A DNA stretch of 64,000 bases from Gallalistipes aquisgranensis (GCF_014982715.1 NZ_JADCJY010000002.1:1-64000); one strand, 5' to 3'; positions 20,603 through 29,542 are shown, counted from the first letter of the stretch. Numbers and translations are program-made. The notes: a model not told the origin generated them from the letters alone.

Positions 20603-20671
20603 TCTTTCAGGTTAGGTAAATAATCGGGAATTATTAGTTTTTTCGAACCGCAAAGTAGTAAAAAAAGGTGA

Positions 20672-21343
20672 CTATTTACGGTATTTCGCAATAATCGCCA
20701 GTGCATTTTTACAAAGTTCCGTGATCGCGCCCCAGTTCTTGGCGGCCACCACGTCCTTCGGGAAGAGGTTGGAACCCATGCCCACGCAGGTCACACCCGC
20801 CTTCACCCAGGCCGAAAGATTCTCCTCGGTGGGCTCCACGGCACCCGTCACCATAATCATCGACCAGGGCATCGGCGCCTTCACGTTCTTCACGAACGAC
20901 GGACCGCCCACGTTGCCGGCCGGGAACACCTTGCAGATATCGCATCCCGCCTCCTGAGCGAAACCGATCTCCGACACCGAACCGCATCCCGGAGTGTAGG
21001 GAATCAGACGACGGTTGCAGATCTTGGCCACCTCGGGATTGAACAGCGGTCCCACCACGAAGTTGGCTCCCAACTGGATATAGAGCGCGGCCGTAGCCGG
21101 ATCGACCACCGAACCGACGCCCAGAATCATCTCGGGACACTCCTTGGCGGCGAATTTCACCAGTTCACCGAACACCTCCTGGGCGAAATCGCCCCGGTTG
21201 GTAAACTCGAATGCACGGACACCGCCCTCGTAGCACGCCTTCACCACGCTTTTAGCCACTTCGACATCCTGATTGTAAAACACGGGCACCATACCCGTTG
21301 AGGCCATCGCCGAGATGACCTGCACTTTCGAAAATTTTGCCAT
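20672..21343 (-). CDS. eda: KDPG / 4-hydroxy-2-oxoglutarate aldolase
   Basis: A 223-residue class I aldolase splitting 2-keto-3-deoxy-6-phosphogluconate to pyruvate and glyceraldehyde-3-phosphate. It shows the Schiff-base lysine in [12 protein letters not shown] (Lys138), the phosphate-binding TPGCGSVSE, and the catalytic glutamate in RAFEFTNRG (Glu46). Length is normal. It completes the pathway downstream of KdgK, whose gene lies 96 bases upstream in the same operon. Confidence 0.95.
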   Translation of the reverse strand: MAKFSKVQVISAMASTGMVPVFYNQDVEVAKSVVKACYEGGVRAFEFTNRGDFAQEVFGELVKFAAKECPEMILGVGSVVDPATAALYIQLGANFVVGPLFNPEVAKICNRRLIPYTPGCGSVSEIGFAQEAGCDICKVFPAGNVGGPSFVKNVKAPMPWSMIMVTGAVEPTEENLSAWVKAGVTCVGMGSNLFPKDVVAAKNWGAITELCKNALAIIAKYRK

Positions 21344-21439
21344 CGTTATCGTTCTTTATCTTAAAATTTCATCCTCTATTTTAAACGGCTTTTCGGGCCG
21401 GCATATTTCACCCGGCCCGAAAATCTCCGTTCGGTCTCT

Positions 21440-22480
21440 TTATCGGGACACACGGCCCGAACCGTCGCCCTTCATCAGGTTCTCCACCTCGGCTACGGTC
21501 ACCAGATTGAAGTCCCCGTAAATGGTGTGCTTCAGGCACGAAGCGGCCACGGCGAAGTTGAGCGCCTTCTGGTCCTCGCCCGTGTAGGTGAGCAAACCGT
21601 AGATCAGGCCACCCATGAACGAGTCGCCGCCGCCCACGCGGTCCACGATGTGGGTGATGTCGTAGCGGGGAGACTGGTAGAGGGTCTTGCCGTCATAGAG
21701 CACGCCGCCCCAGGTGTTGTGATTGGCGTTGATCGAACCGCGCAGGGTGATGATCACCTTCTTGGCGCGCGGGAATTTCTTCATCAGCTGGGTGCAGACG
21801 CTCTCGAATTCGGCCGCATTCACCTCGCCGGCGGTAGCCGTCACGTCGAAGCCTTCGGGCTTGATTCCGAACACCTTCTCGGCATCCTCTTCGTTGCCGA
21901 GGATCACGTCGCAGCCCTCCACGAGCGCGGGCATCACTTCGGCAGCCGTCTTGCCGTATTTCCAGAGGTTCTTGCGGTAGTTCAGGTCACACGACACGGT
22001 CACACCCAGCCGGTTGGCAGCCTTGATGGCTTCCAGGCAGGCGTCGGCGGCACCCTGACTCAGCGCGGGGGTGATTCCCGTCCAGTGGAACCAGTCGGCG
22101 CCCTTGAGCACCTCGTCCCAGTCGATCATGCCGGGTTTGATCTCGGCGATCGAAGAGTGGGCCCGGTCATAAACCACCTTGCTGGCACGCGCCACGGCAC
22201 CCGTCTCGAGGAAATAGATACCCAGCCGGTCGCCGCCGTAGATCACATGGTCGGTCTTCACGCCGTTCTTATGCAGATCCTTCACGCAGGCATCGGCGAT
22301 GTCGTTCTTGGGCAGACGGGTCACGAACTGTGCCTCCATACCGTAATTGGCCAGCGATACGGCCACATTGGCCTCGCCCCCGCCGAAGGTGGCAGTGAAC
22401 TCCTTGGCCTGACTGAATCTCAGATAACCGGGGGTTGCCAGACGCAACATGATCTCCCCGAATGTTACAACTTTTTTCAT
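21440..22480 (-). CDS. kdgK: 2-keto-3-deoxygluconate kinase (PfkB family)
   Basis: A 346-residue sugar kinase. It has the PfkB start MKKVVTFGEIMLRLATPGYLRF, the substrate-binding GGGEANVAVSLA, and the ATP/catalytic signature DRVGGGDSFMGGLIYGLL, where the Asp is the base. It phosphorylates KDG to KDPG. It is the second gene of the operon, 32 bases after uxaC. The substrate is inferred from the surrounding pathway; the family also contains ribo- and fructokinases. Confidence 0.92.
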   Translation of the reverse strand: MKKVVTFGEIMLRLATPGYLRFSQAKEFTATFGGGEANVAVSLANYGMEAQFVTRLPKNDIADACVKDLHKNGVKTDHVIYGGDRLGIYFLETGAVARASKVVYDRAHSSIAEIKPGMIDWDEVLKGADWFHWTGITPALSQGAADACLEAIKAANRLGVTVSCDLNYRKNLWKYGKTAAEVMPALVEGCDVILGNEEDAEKVFGIKPEGFDVTATAGEVNAAEFESVCTQLMKKFPRAKKVIITLRGSINANHNTWGGVLYDGKTLYQSPRYDITHIVDRVGGGDSFMGGLIYGLLTYTGEDQKALNFAVAASCLKHTIYGDFNLVTVAEVENLMKGDGSGRVSR

Positions 22481-22512
22481 GAACGAATGATATATACTTT
22501 ATAAAATGTTGC

Positions 22513-23922
22513 TTATTTGTCGAACCCGAAATAGTTCCTGGCATTGTAATAGGAGATGTCGGCCACCATCTTCGAGAGGAACTTCATCTCGCTTCGGGGC
22601 AGACGTCCGCTCTCCACGTCCCCGCCGATCACGTTGCAGAGAATCCGGCGGAAATATTCGTGGCGCGGATAGGAGAGGAAGCTGCGGGAGTCGGTGAGCA
22701 TACCCACGAAACGGCTCAGCAGACCCAGCGCCGAAAGGGCATTCAACTGCTTGCGCATACCGTCCTCCTGATCGAGGAACCACCAGCCCGAACCGAGCTG
22801 CATCTTGCCCGGGACCGTCCCGTCGTTGAACGTGTAGGCCATCGTGGCGAGCACCTCGTTGTCCTTGGGATTCAGATTGTACAGAATCGTCTTGGCCAGT
22901 TTGCCAGCCGAATCGAGCCGGTCGAGGAACTTGTGGCCGGCAGCGGCACACTGTACGTCGTGGATGGCGTCGTAACCGGTGTCGGGACCCAGTATCTTGA
23001 ACATGCGGGTATTGTTGTTGCGGATCGCCCCGATATGGAACTGCTGCGTCCATCCCTTCTCGGCGTCCATCACGGCCAGATCGTACAGAATACCGCTCTT
23101 GAACTTGAGGTTCTCCTCTTCGGTGGGTTTCACGCCGCTCATCACCTTGGCGAAGATCTGCATCAGATCGCTCTCGGTGTAGTCCTCGGCATAGAAGGTC
23201 TCCAGCCCGTGGTCGGAGAGCCGGCACCCCATCTCGGCGAAGAAGTCGTGACGCTTCTGCAGCGCCTGCAACAGGTCTTCGTAATTTCGGATCTCCATGC
23301 CGGCGGCCTCGCCCAGCTTCTCGACATAAGCCTTGTATGCCACGGGATTCTCCACGGCCATCGCCTTGTCGGGACGCCATGCAGGGAACACCTTCACGGA
23401 AAATCCGCTCTCCTTGATTTTCTTATGGTACTCCAGCGAATCGGCCGGATCGTCGGTCGTGCAGACCACCTCCACGTTGCAGCGCTTCATCAGCCCCTGC
23501 GCCCGGAACTCCTCGGTCTGGAGCTTGGCGTTGCACTCCTCGTATATCTCGCGGGCTGTCTCGGGGCTCAGCAGCTTGTCGATCCCGAAGATGCGGGAGA
23601 GCTCCAGATGGGTCCAGTGGTAGAGCGGATTACGCATGGTGTAAGGCACCGTCTCGGCCCACTTTTCGAACTTCTCGTAGTCGGATTTCCCGCCCGTGAT
23701 GTACTCCTCGGGAACGCCGTTGCCCCGCATGGCCCGCCACTTGTAATGGTCGCCGCCCAACCATATTTCGGTCAGATTGCGGAACTGGTAGTTGTCCGCG
23801 ATCATCTGCGGGATCAGGTGGCAGTGGTAGTCGATGATCGGCAGGTTTTCCGCGCTTCCGTGATACAGCTCCTGAGCCGCATCGTTGGTAAGCATGAAGT
23901 TCTTATCAATAAACTTTTCCAT
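22513..23922 (-). CDS. uxaC: Glucuronate (uronate) isomerase
   Basis: A 469-residue enzyme isomerising D-glucuronate to D-fructuronate and D-galacturonate to D-tagaturonate, the entry step of both arms. Family features: IIDYHCHLIPQMIADN (metal-binding HxH-type), WLGGDHYKWRAMRGNGV, VCTTDDPADSLEYH, HIGAIRNNNTRM, and LTDSRSFLSYPRHEYFRRIL at the end. Length is standard. It is the first gene of the minus-strand operon, reading away from the lacI-type gene. Confidence 0.97.
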   Translation of the reverse strand: MEKFIDKNFMLTNDAAQELYHGSAENLPIIDYHCHLIPQMIADNYQFRNLTEIWLGGDHYKWRAMRGNGVPEEYITGGKSDYEKFEKWAETVPYTMRNPLYHWTHLELSRIFGIDKLLSPETAREIYEECNAKLQTEEFRAQGLMKRCNVEVVCTTDDPADSLEYHKKIKESGFSVKVFPAWRPDKAMAVENPVAYKAYVEKLGEAAGMEIRNYEDLLQALQKRHDFFAEMGCRLSDHGLETFYAEDYTESDLMQIFAKVMSGVKPTEEENLKFKSGILYDLAVMDAEKGWTQQFHIGAIRNNNTRMFKILGPDTGYDAIHDVQCAAAGHKFLDRLDSAGKLAKTILYNLNPKDNEVLATMAYTFNDGTVPGKMQLGSGWWFLDQEDGMRKQLNALSALGLLSRFVGMLTDSRSFLSYPRHEYFRRILCNVIGGDVESGRLPRSEMKFLSKMVADISYYNARNYFGFDK

Positions 23923-24011
23923 AGTTAATATGTTTTAGAGCTTTTCGTCGCAACCGTAGGCAAGGCCGTACGCACAGATCGTCCGATTTATACAATCCGG
24001 CTTACAAATTC

Positions 24012-24019
24012 CAAAAGTA
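24012..24019 (-). promoter_or_regulatory. -7 box of the uxaC operon (TACTTTTG)
   Basis: Exact TAnnTTTG on the minus strand. The -33 region for this promoter falls inside the palindrome at 24034-24055. The leader to uxaC would be about 80 bases. Confidence 0.6.
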
Positions 24020-24033
24020 TAAAAAAATTCCGT

Positions 24034-24055
24034 AAATCGTGCACGTGCACGATTT
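24034..24055. promoter_or_regulatory. 22-bp perfect palindrome, probable LacI-type operator
   Basis: The half-site AAATCGTGCAC is followed immediately by its exact reverse complement. It lies between the divergent uxaC operon and the LacI-family regulator gene and overlaps the expected -33 region of both promoters. Even length with a central CG is typical of LacI/PurR-family operators. Confidence 0.8.
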
Positions 24056-24063
24056 TTTTTGCA

Positions 24064-24071
24064 TATCTTTG
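24064..24071 (+). promoter_or_regulatory. -7 box of the regulator-uxaB-uxaA operon (TATCTTTG)
   Basis: Exact TAnnTTTG 9 bases downstream of the palindrome and 51 bases before the regulator start. Confidence 0.6.
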
Positions 24072-24122
24072 TTTTGGTCTGCGGAGAGCGCTCTCCCGGC
24101 CGCTAAATTCGGGACGTTCGAC

Positions 24123-25199
24123 ATGGGAAACGACGACAAGAAAATCACGATCAAGGACGTGGCGAGACTGGCCGGCCTTTCGAAAGGGACCGTCGACCGC
24201 GTGGTGCACAACCGGGGCGAGGTCTCCGAAGAGAGCAAACGCCGCGTACTGGAAGTCATCCAGCAGATCGGCTACAAACCCAACATCTACGCCTCGCTGC
24301 TGGCCTCGAAAAAACACTACACCCTGCTCTGCCTGATTCCCCGGTTCCGCCCGGGCGAATATTGGGAACTGGTCTACACGGGTATCGGACGGGCCGTGGA
24401 AAAGGCCCGCAGCTACAACATCGGGATCGACGTGATCTCTTACGACCAGTTCGACCGGGAGTCGTTCCGCCGTGCGGCGCGCCAACTGCTGGAGGGCAAT
24501 CCGCAGGCCGTGATGCTGGCCCCCATCTACCGGGACGACACGCTGGCCCTTACCGCGGAACTCGCCGCCCGGGGCGTACCTTATGTATATATCGACTCCC
24601 GTCTGGAAGGCAGCGGCTATCTGGCTTATTTCGGCATGCCGATGTACCAGAGCGGCTATCTGGCCGCCAGTCTGCTGACCGAACAGCCGGGTATCGGCGA
24701 AATCGCCAACTTCCGTATCGACAGGGGAGGCGCCCAGCCGCAGGACAATCCCACCCGGAAACGCAGGGAAGGCTTCATGGCCTATCTGGCAGAAAACCTG
24801 CCGGAGTGCCGGGTATTCGAGGACTTCATCAGGCCCTACGATCCAGAATACAACCTGCGGGTGCTGGACGAATTTTTCGAAAAGCATCCCCGCGTGCGAC
24901 ACATCGTCACCTTCAATTCGCGCGTGCATCTGATTTCGGAATACCTCGAAAAGAGGGGGCTCGGCGACCGGATCGTGGTGGGATTCGACAAACTCGCCGG
25001 AAATCTCGAAGGGGTGCGGAAAGGATACGTCAAATACCTCATCACCCAGCGCACCGAAACCCAGGTCTACCGGGGAATCAACGCCATCATCGAACACATG
25101 GTCTTCCACACGGCCCCGGCCGAGCAGGACAACTTCATGTCGATGGACATCCTGACCCGGTACAACGTGGACTACTACTCGGACATATACGAATTCTGA
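24123..25199 (+). CDS. LacI-family transcriptional regulator of hexuronate genes
   Basis: A 358-residue DNA-binding regulator. The N-terminal helix-turn-helix and hinge read TIKDVARLAGLSKGTVDRVVHNRGEVSEESKRRVLEVIQQIGYKPN, typical of LacI but with VDRVVHNRG as in Bacteroidetes members. A periplasmic-binding-protein-like effector domain follows (about 65-350). It most likely senses a hexuronate intermediate and represses both divergent operons through the adjacent palindrome, including its own. It is the first gene of the plus-strand operon. The start at 24123 (MGNDDKK) is downstream of the promoter box, which excludes the longer frame from 24039. Confidence 0.9.
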   Translation: MGNDDKKITIKDVARLAGLSKGTVDRVVHNRGEVSEESKRRVLEVIQQIGYKPNIYASLLASKKHYTLLCLIPRFRPGEYWELVYTGIGRAVEKARSYNIGIDVISYDQFDRESFRRAARQLLEGNPQAVMLAPIYRDDTLALTAELAARGVPYVYIDSRLEGSGYLAYFGMPMYQSGYLAASLLTEQPGIGEIANFRIDRGGAQPQDNPTRKRREGFMAYLAENLPECRVFEDFIRPYDPEYNLRVLDEFFEKHPRVRHIVTFNSRVHLISEYLEKRGLGDRIVVGFDKLAGNLEGVRKGYVKYLITQRTETQVYRGINAIIEHMVFHTAPAEQDNFMSMDILTRYNVDYYSDIYEF

Positions 25200-25219
25200 C
25201 AAATCAAACATAACGAATT

Positions 25220-26656
25220 ATGCAACCTCTGAACAGAAACAACGCAGCCAACAAACGCTATCCCGAACGGATCATCCAGTTCGGGGAAGGGAACTTCCTC
25301 CGCGCCTTCGTGGACTGGATCGTGTGGAACATGAACGAAAAGGCCGGATTCAACAGCGGCGTAGTGGTCGTACAGCCCATCGAACGGGGCATGGTGGACA
25401 TGCTCAACGCCCAGGACGGCCTCTATCACCTCAACCTGCAGGGAATCGACAAGGGCCAGGAGGTCGACAGCATCCAGCTGATCGACGTCATCAGCCGCGG
25501 ACTGAACCCCTACACCCAGTTCGACGAATACCTGAAGCTGGCCGAAAATCCCGATATCCGTTTCGTGATCTCCAACACCACCGAAGCGGGCATCGCCTTC
25601 GATCCCACGTGCAAACCGGACGACAAGCCGGCCAAATCCTACCCCGGCAAGCTGACCCAGCTGCTCTACCACCGGTTCAGAACCTTCAACGGCGCCGCCG
25701 ACAAAGGGCTCATCATCTTCCCCTGCGAGCTGATCTTCCTCAACGGCAAGGAGCTCAAGAAGTGCATCGAACAGTACATCGACCTGTGGAATCTGGGCGA
25801 CGACTTCCGCCAATGGTTCGAAACGGCCTGTGGGGTTTACTGCACGCTCGTCGACCGGATCGTACCGGGCTATCCGAAAGACACCATCGACGAAATCCTC
25901 GCCAAGATCGGCGTGGAGGACAAGCTGGTGGTCAAGGGCGAGATCTTCCACCTGTGGGTGATCGAGGCTCCCGAGTCGGTCGCCAAAGAGTTTCCCGCCG
26001 ACAAGGCCGGGCTGAACGTGCTCTTCGTCCCCAGCGAGAAACCCTACCACGAGAGGAAAGTGACCCTGCTCAACGGCCCGCACACCGTGCTTTCGCCCGT
26101 GGGCTATCTTTCGGGTCTGAACACCGTGAAAGAGTGCGTGGAAGACCCCGTAATCGGCAAGTTCGTCCACAAGGTGATGTTCGACGAACTGCTGGAAACG
26201 CTCGACCTGCCCAAACCGGAACTGGAAAAGTTCGCCCACGACGTACTGGAGCGGTTCCGCAACCCGTTCGTAAAGCACTTCGTGACGAGCATCATGCTCA
26301 ACTCCTTCCCGAAGTTCAAGACCCGCGACCTGCCCGGACTGAAAATCTATCTGGAACGCAAAGGCGCTCTGCCCCGCGGACTGGTACTGGGTCTGGCCGG
26401 CATCATCACTTATTATAAAGGCGGCAAGCGCGGCAACGACGAGATCATGCCCAACGACGACCAGGCAATCATCGACCTGCTGAAACGGCTCTGGGCCACG
26501 GGCGATCCCTGCCATGTGGCCGAAGGAGTGCTGGGAGCGGAATTCATCTGGGGCGAGGACCTCAACAAGATTCCCGGCCTCACCGCCCAACTCTGCGCCG
26601 ATCTGAAACTGATCCAGGCCGAGGGCATGGCAGCAGCCGTGAAACAAATCGTATAA
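25220..26656 (+). CDS. uxaB: Tagaturonate reductase (altronate oxidoreductase)
   Basis: A 478-residue NAD-dependent enzyme of the polyol/mannitol-type long-chain dehydrogenase family. It reduces D-tagaturonate to D-altronate in galacturonate breakdown. It shows RIIQFGEGNFLRAFVDWIVWNMN at the nucleotide-binding end, VISNTTEAGI, and the catalytic stretch KVTLLNGPHTVLSPVGYLSG, where the Lys is the expected general base. It is 20 bases after the regulator and 12 bases before uxaA. Unrelated in fold to the SDR enzyme serving the glucuronate arm. Confidence 0.95.
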   Translation: MQPLNRNNAANKRYPERIIQFGEGNFLRAFVDWIVWNMNEKAGFNSGVVVVQPIERGMVDMLNAQDGLYHLNLQGIDKGQEVDSIQLIDVISRGLNPYTQFDEYLKLAENPDIRFVISNTTEAGIAFDPTCKPDDKPAKSYPGKLTQLLYHRFRTFNGAADKGLIIFPCELIFLNGKELKKCIEQYIDLWNLGDDFRQWFETACGVYCTLVDRIVPGYPKDTIDEILAKIGVEDKLVVKGEIFHLWVIEAPESVAKEFPADKAGLNVLFVPSEKPYHERKVTLLNGPHTVLSPVGYLSGLNTVKECVEDPVIGKFVHKVMFDELLETLDLPKPELEKFAHDVLERFRNPFVKHFVTSIMLNSFPKFKTRDLPGLKIYLERKGALPRGLVLGLAGIITYYKGGKRGNDEIMPNDDQAIIDLLKRLWATGDPCHVAEGVLGAEFIWGEDLNKIPGLTAQLCADLKLIQAEGMAAAVKQIV

Positions 26657-26668
26657 TTCCTCCCGTTT

Positions 26669-28159
26669 ATGGCAACATTCATTCGGATCAATCCGGCCGA
26701 CAACGTGGCCGTAGCCATCGAACCCCTGCACAAGGGCGACAGCGTGCAGATCGGGGAAGAGTTGATCGTACTGGCCGCGGATATCCCCGCCGGACACAAA
26801 TTCGCGCTGAAAGATTTCGCACCGGGCGAACACATCGTCAAATACGGCTACCCGATCGGGCATGCCCGCGAGGCGATCGCCCGGGGAGCCTGGGTCAACG
26901 AAAAGAATATCAAAACCAATCTGGACGGCGTGCTGGAATACACTTACCGGCCGCAAACGGTGACGCTCGACATTCCGAAGAGCGACCGTACGTTCCGGGG
27001 CTACCGTCGTGCCGACGGTTCGGTGGGTACGCGCAACGAAATCTGGATCGTCCCCACCGTGGGCTGCGTGAACGGAGCCGTGGGCCGGTTGGCCGAGATG
27101 CTCCGGGCCGAGACGAAAGGCGAAGGGGTGGACGCCATCGCCGCGTTCCCCCACAACTACGGATGCTCCCAGCTCGGAGGTGACCACGAGAATACGCGCA
27201 AGATTCTGCGGGACCTGGTGCTCCATCCCAATGCGGGCGGCGTACTGGTAGTGGGTCTCGGCTGCGAAAACAACCAGTTGTCGGCTTTCCGGGAGATGCT
27301 CGGCAAGGTCGATCCTGCCCGCATCAAGTTTATGGAGACCCAGAAAGTGAAGGGCGACGAACTGGAAGAGGGCATGCGGCTCCTGCGCGAAATCTACGAG
27401 GTGGTCCGGAAGGACGAACGCACCGACGTGCCCGTCTCCGAACTGCGCGTGGGCCTCAAATGCGGCGGTTCGGACGGATTCTCGGGCATTACGGCCAATC
27501 CCCTGCTGGGAGTCTTTTCCGACTGGCTGACGGCGCAGGGCGGCACGACCGTGCTGACCGAAGTACCGGAGATGTTCGGCGCCGAAACGATCCTGATGAA
27601 CCGTTGCCAGGACGAAGCCACGTTCGACAAGACCGTCCACCTGATCAACGATTTCAAGGAGTATTTCATCCGGAACGAACAGCCGATCTACGAGAACCCC
27701 TCGCCGGGCAACAAGGCAGGCGGCATATCCACGCTGGAAGAGAAATCGCTGGGCTGCACGCAGAAGTGCGGCAAGGCGACCGTACGCGACGTACTGATGT
27801 ACGGCGACCGAATCAAAACGCGCGGACTGAACCTGCTTTCGGCCCCGGGAAACGATCTGGTGGCGGCCACGGCACTCGCCTCGGCCGGCTGCCAGATGGT
27901 ACTCTTCACCACGGGACGGGGCACCCCTTTCGGCACCTACGTCCCCACCATGAAGATTTCCACCAACAGCACCCTGGCAGCCAACAAGCCCAACTGGATC
28001 GACTTCAACGCGGGAGTCATCGTGGAGAACCGGACGATCGGAGAGACCTGCGCCGATTTCACGGACTACGTGATCCGCGTGGCCAGTGGTGAAAAAGTCA
28101 ACAACGAAAAGAGCGGTTTCCGCGAGATCGCCATCTTCAAAACGGGCGTAACGCTCTGA
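26669..28159 (+). CDS. uxaA: Altronate dehydratase
   Basis: A 496-residue iron-dependent dehydratase converting D-altronate to 2-keto-3-deoxygluconate. The N-terminal SAF domain (about 12-80, DNVAVAIEPLHKGD) joins the large UxaA domain with its conserved Cys/His motifs: NYGCSQLGGDHENT, GLGCENNQ, LKCGGSDGFSG and CTQKCGKATV. Full-length fusion of the two domains as in E. coli. It is the last gene of the plus-strand hexuronate operon. Confidence 0.96.
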   Translation: MATFIRINPADNVAVAIEPLHKGDSVQIGEELIVLAADIPAGHKFALKDFAPGEHIVKYGYPIGHAREAIARGAWVNEKNIKTNLDGVLEYTYRPQTVTLDIPKSDRTFRGYRRADGSVGTRNEIWIVPTVGCVNGAVGRLAEMLRAETKGEGVDAIAAFPHNYGCSQLGGDHENTRKILRDLVLHPNAGGVLVVGLGCENNQLSAFREMLGKVDPARIKFMETQKVKGDELEEGMRLLREIYEVVRKDERTDVPVSELRVGLKCGGSDGFSGITANPLLGVFSDWLTAQGGTTVLTEVPEMFGAETILMNRCQDEATFDKTVHLINDFKEYFIRNEQPIYENPSPGNKAGGISTLEEKSLGCTQKCGKATVRDVLMYGDRIKTRGLNLLSAPGNDLVAATALASAGCQMVLFTTGRGTPFGTYVPTMKISTNSTLAANKPNWIDFNAGVIVENRTIGETCADFTDYVIRVASGEKVNNEKSGFREIAIFKTGVTL

Positions 28160-28180
28160 CAACAAATCCGAATCTACCGG

Positions 28181-28216
28181 AAGAGGGTGCCCCGCAAACC
28201 GCAGGCACCCTCTTTT
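28181..28216 (+). terminator. Terminator after uxaA
   Basis: An 11-bp stem (AAGAGGGTGCC at 28181-28191 pairs with 28204-28214) followed by T residues, 21 bases after the uxaA stop. Confidence 0.8.
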
Positions 28217-28248
28217 CCTTTCCGGCCGACACCGGCAACCAGCCCCTT

Positions 28249-28632
28249 CTATTCGGCCACCAGCTCGATCCGGTTGCCGTCCGGGTCGCACACCACGCTC
28301 TCGAAAAAGCCGTCGCCGGTCACGCGGGGCTCTCCCGCCACTTCGTATCCCGCGCTGCGCAGCCGCCCGGTCAGCCCGACCACTTCGTCCCGGCTTCCCG
28401 CCGAGAACGCCAGATGACAAAATCCGGTGCACACCTCTCCGGGCCCGCAGGCCACATCCCGACTGCGCATGATCTCCAGCGAAGCCCCCTCCCCGAACGA
28501 GAGGAAATAGGATTCGAATCCCTTGTCCGGGTTCACGTATTTCGGGCCGGCAGTCGCGCCCAGCCACTGCACGTAAAAATCCCTCAACTCTTCGAGGCGG
28601 GTGGTCCACAAGGCGACGTGTGCGATCTTCAT
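28249..28632 (-). CDS. VOC-family (glyoxalase/bleomycin-resistance fold) protein
   Basis: A 127-residue metal-dependent-type protein of the vicinal oxygen chelate superfamily. Two beta-alpha-beta-beta-beta modules: IAHVALWTTRLEELRDFYVQWLG then YFLSFGEGASLEIM, and GFCHLAFSAGSRDEVVGLTGRL then FESVVCDPDGNRIELVAE. His5, the Glu of SLEIM, the His of CHLAF and the Glu of RIELVAE sit where VOC enzymes bind their metal. It resembles lactoylglutathione lyase-like proteins, but the substrate is unknown. Confidence 0.85.
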   Translation of the reverse strand: MKIAHVALWTTRLEELRDFYVQWLGATAGPKYVNPDKGFESYFLSFGEGASLEIMRSRDVACGPGEVCTGFCHLAFSAGSRDEVVGLTGRLRSAGYEVAGEPRVTGDGFFESVVCDPDGNRIELVAE

Positions 28633-28654
28633 CGGTTTTCGGTTTTCCGTACGA

Positions 28655-28683
28655 CAAAAAAGCCGCCCGGCAAAGGCGGCTTT
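28655..28683 (-). terminator. Terminator of rpsT
   Basis: A 9-bp stem (AAAGCCGCC at 28659-28667 pairs with 28675-28683), followed on the minus strand by a T run. It lies 23 bases after the rpsT stop. Confidence 0.8.
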
Positions 28684-28706
28684 ATAACGTTTATATCTTA
28701 ATCCGC

Positions 28707-28958
28707 TTACAGCGAGTTCACGTGAACCTGCAGGCTTCCCTTGAGGTTGCCGGCCTTGTTCTTGTGAATCACGTTTTTCTTGGCAAGCTTATCCAGCATG
28801 GCCGTAACTTTGGGAAGCAGGGCTTCGGCGGCACTCTTGTCGGTGGTGTTGCGCAGCGCCTTCATCGCGTTACGGGCAGTCTTGTGATAATACCTGTTCT
28901 GCAGCCGCTTGGCCTCAGTCTGACGGATTCTTTTCTCAGATGACTTGTGGTTTGCCAT
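28707..28958 (-). CDS. rpsT: 30S ribosomal protein S20
   Basis: An 83-residue basic primary 16S-rRNA-binding protein. It opens with [36 protein letters not shown] and shows the Ala/Lys-rich helical pattern of bS20. The start at 28958 was chosen over the longer frame (to 29117), which runs through tRNA-Glu. It is 33 bases downstream of tRNA-Glu on the same strand, a common bS20 neighbourhood in Bacteroidetes. Confidence 0.96.
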   Translation of the reverse strand: MANHKSSEKRIRQTEAKRLQNRYYHKTARNAMKALRNTTDKSAAEALLPKVTAMLDKLAKKNVIHKNKAGNLKGSLQVHVNSL

Positions 28959-28991
28959 GTTCCTTTTATTAAAAAGCGTCTTTAAATTTCG

Positions 28992-29063
28992 TAGCCCATA
29001 GGAGAATCGAACTCCTCTTTCAAGAATGAAAATCTTGCGTCCTAACCGATAGACGAATGGGCC
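28992..29063 (-). tRNA. tRNA-Glu (anticodon TTC)
   Basis: Cloverleaf on the minus strand. Acceptor GGCCCAT pairs with ATGGGCT (one G-T pair at 1:72). The D-arm contains TCGGTTAGGA. The anticodon stem CAAGA/TCTTG encloses TTTTCAT (anticodon TTC). The T arm is GAGGAG TTCGATT CTCCT. CCA is not encoded. Confidence 0.95.
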
Positions 29064-29167
29064 ATCGTACGCCGATGTGTTAATTTCAGCGGTGCAAAGG
29101 TAACTAAAAAGTGACAATATGCAAATATTTCACCGAAAAAAGTGACGGGAAGCGTTTTTTCATCCTG

Positions 29168-29488
29168 TCATTCGGCCGCCGGAGTGTCGTACATCATGTA
29201 ATCGGCAGCCAGCAGCACGAGCAGCATGAAATAAGAGACCGCTCCGCTGAACCAGGCCGAAAGCAGCAGCGACAGCACGGCCACAGAGATGACGGCCCGC
29301 GCCTGTCTCCGCCGGGGCATGCTCCGGAAACGGAGCAGACAGGCCACCGTGCGCCGGACCGTGCCCAGCAGGTAAAAGGCCAGGGCGACGAGCGTGGCAG
29401 CCAGCCCCGCCGCCGGGTAATCCCGGTTTAGCAGCGCACCGAGCACGACCAGCCCCACGACGATTAAAATAAAACTCTTTCCGGACAT
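29168..29488 (-). CDS. Small integral membrane protein
   Basis: A 106-residue hydrophobic protein with about four transmembrane segments (ILIVVGLVVLGALL; GLAATLVALAFYLLGTV; AVISVAVLSLLLSAW; YFMLLVLLAADYMMY) and a short basic loop (RSMPRRRQAR) between helices 2 and 3. No family recognised. Another frame overlaps almost completely but lacks a coherent protein pattern. The start at 29488 was chosen because a TACCTTTG box lies at 29510-29517. Confidence 0.65.
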   Translation of the reverse strand: MSGKSFILIVVGLVVLGALLNRDYPAAGLAATLVALAFYLLGTVRRTVACLLRFRSMPRRRQARAVISVAVLSLLLSAWFSGAVSYFMLLVLLAADYMMYDTPAAE

Positions 29489-29509
29489 CCCAATAAAATT
29501 CACACACCG

Positions 29510-29517
29510 CAAAGGTA
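29510..29517 (-). promoter_or_regulatory. -7 box of the small membrane protein (TACCTTTG)
   Basis: Exact TAnnTTTG on the minus strand, 21 bases upstream of the start. It is back to back with the box at 29535-29542. Confidence 0.6.
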
Positions 29518-29534
29518 CAATAAAAATCTTTTCG

Positions 29535-29542
29535 TAGTTTTG
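29535..29542 (+). promoter_or_regulatory. -7 box of the aminotransferase (TAGTTTTG)
   Basis: Exact TAnnTTTG 30 bases before the ATG at 29573. It excludes an upstream TTG start at 29540 that would fall within the box. Confidence 0.6.

Noticed and set aside
25175-28657. 1160-residue minus-strand open frame
   Set aside because: Antisense shadow of uxaB and uxaA, a common effect of GC-rich codon use; no domain pattern.
28716-28733. Palindrome GTTCACGTGAAC as an operator
   Set aside because: It falls within the 3' coding end of rpsT and has no promoter nearby.
28959-29117. N-terminal extension of the S20 frame
   Set aside because: It overlaps tRNA-Glu, and bS20 normally starts MANHKS as at 28958.
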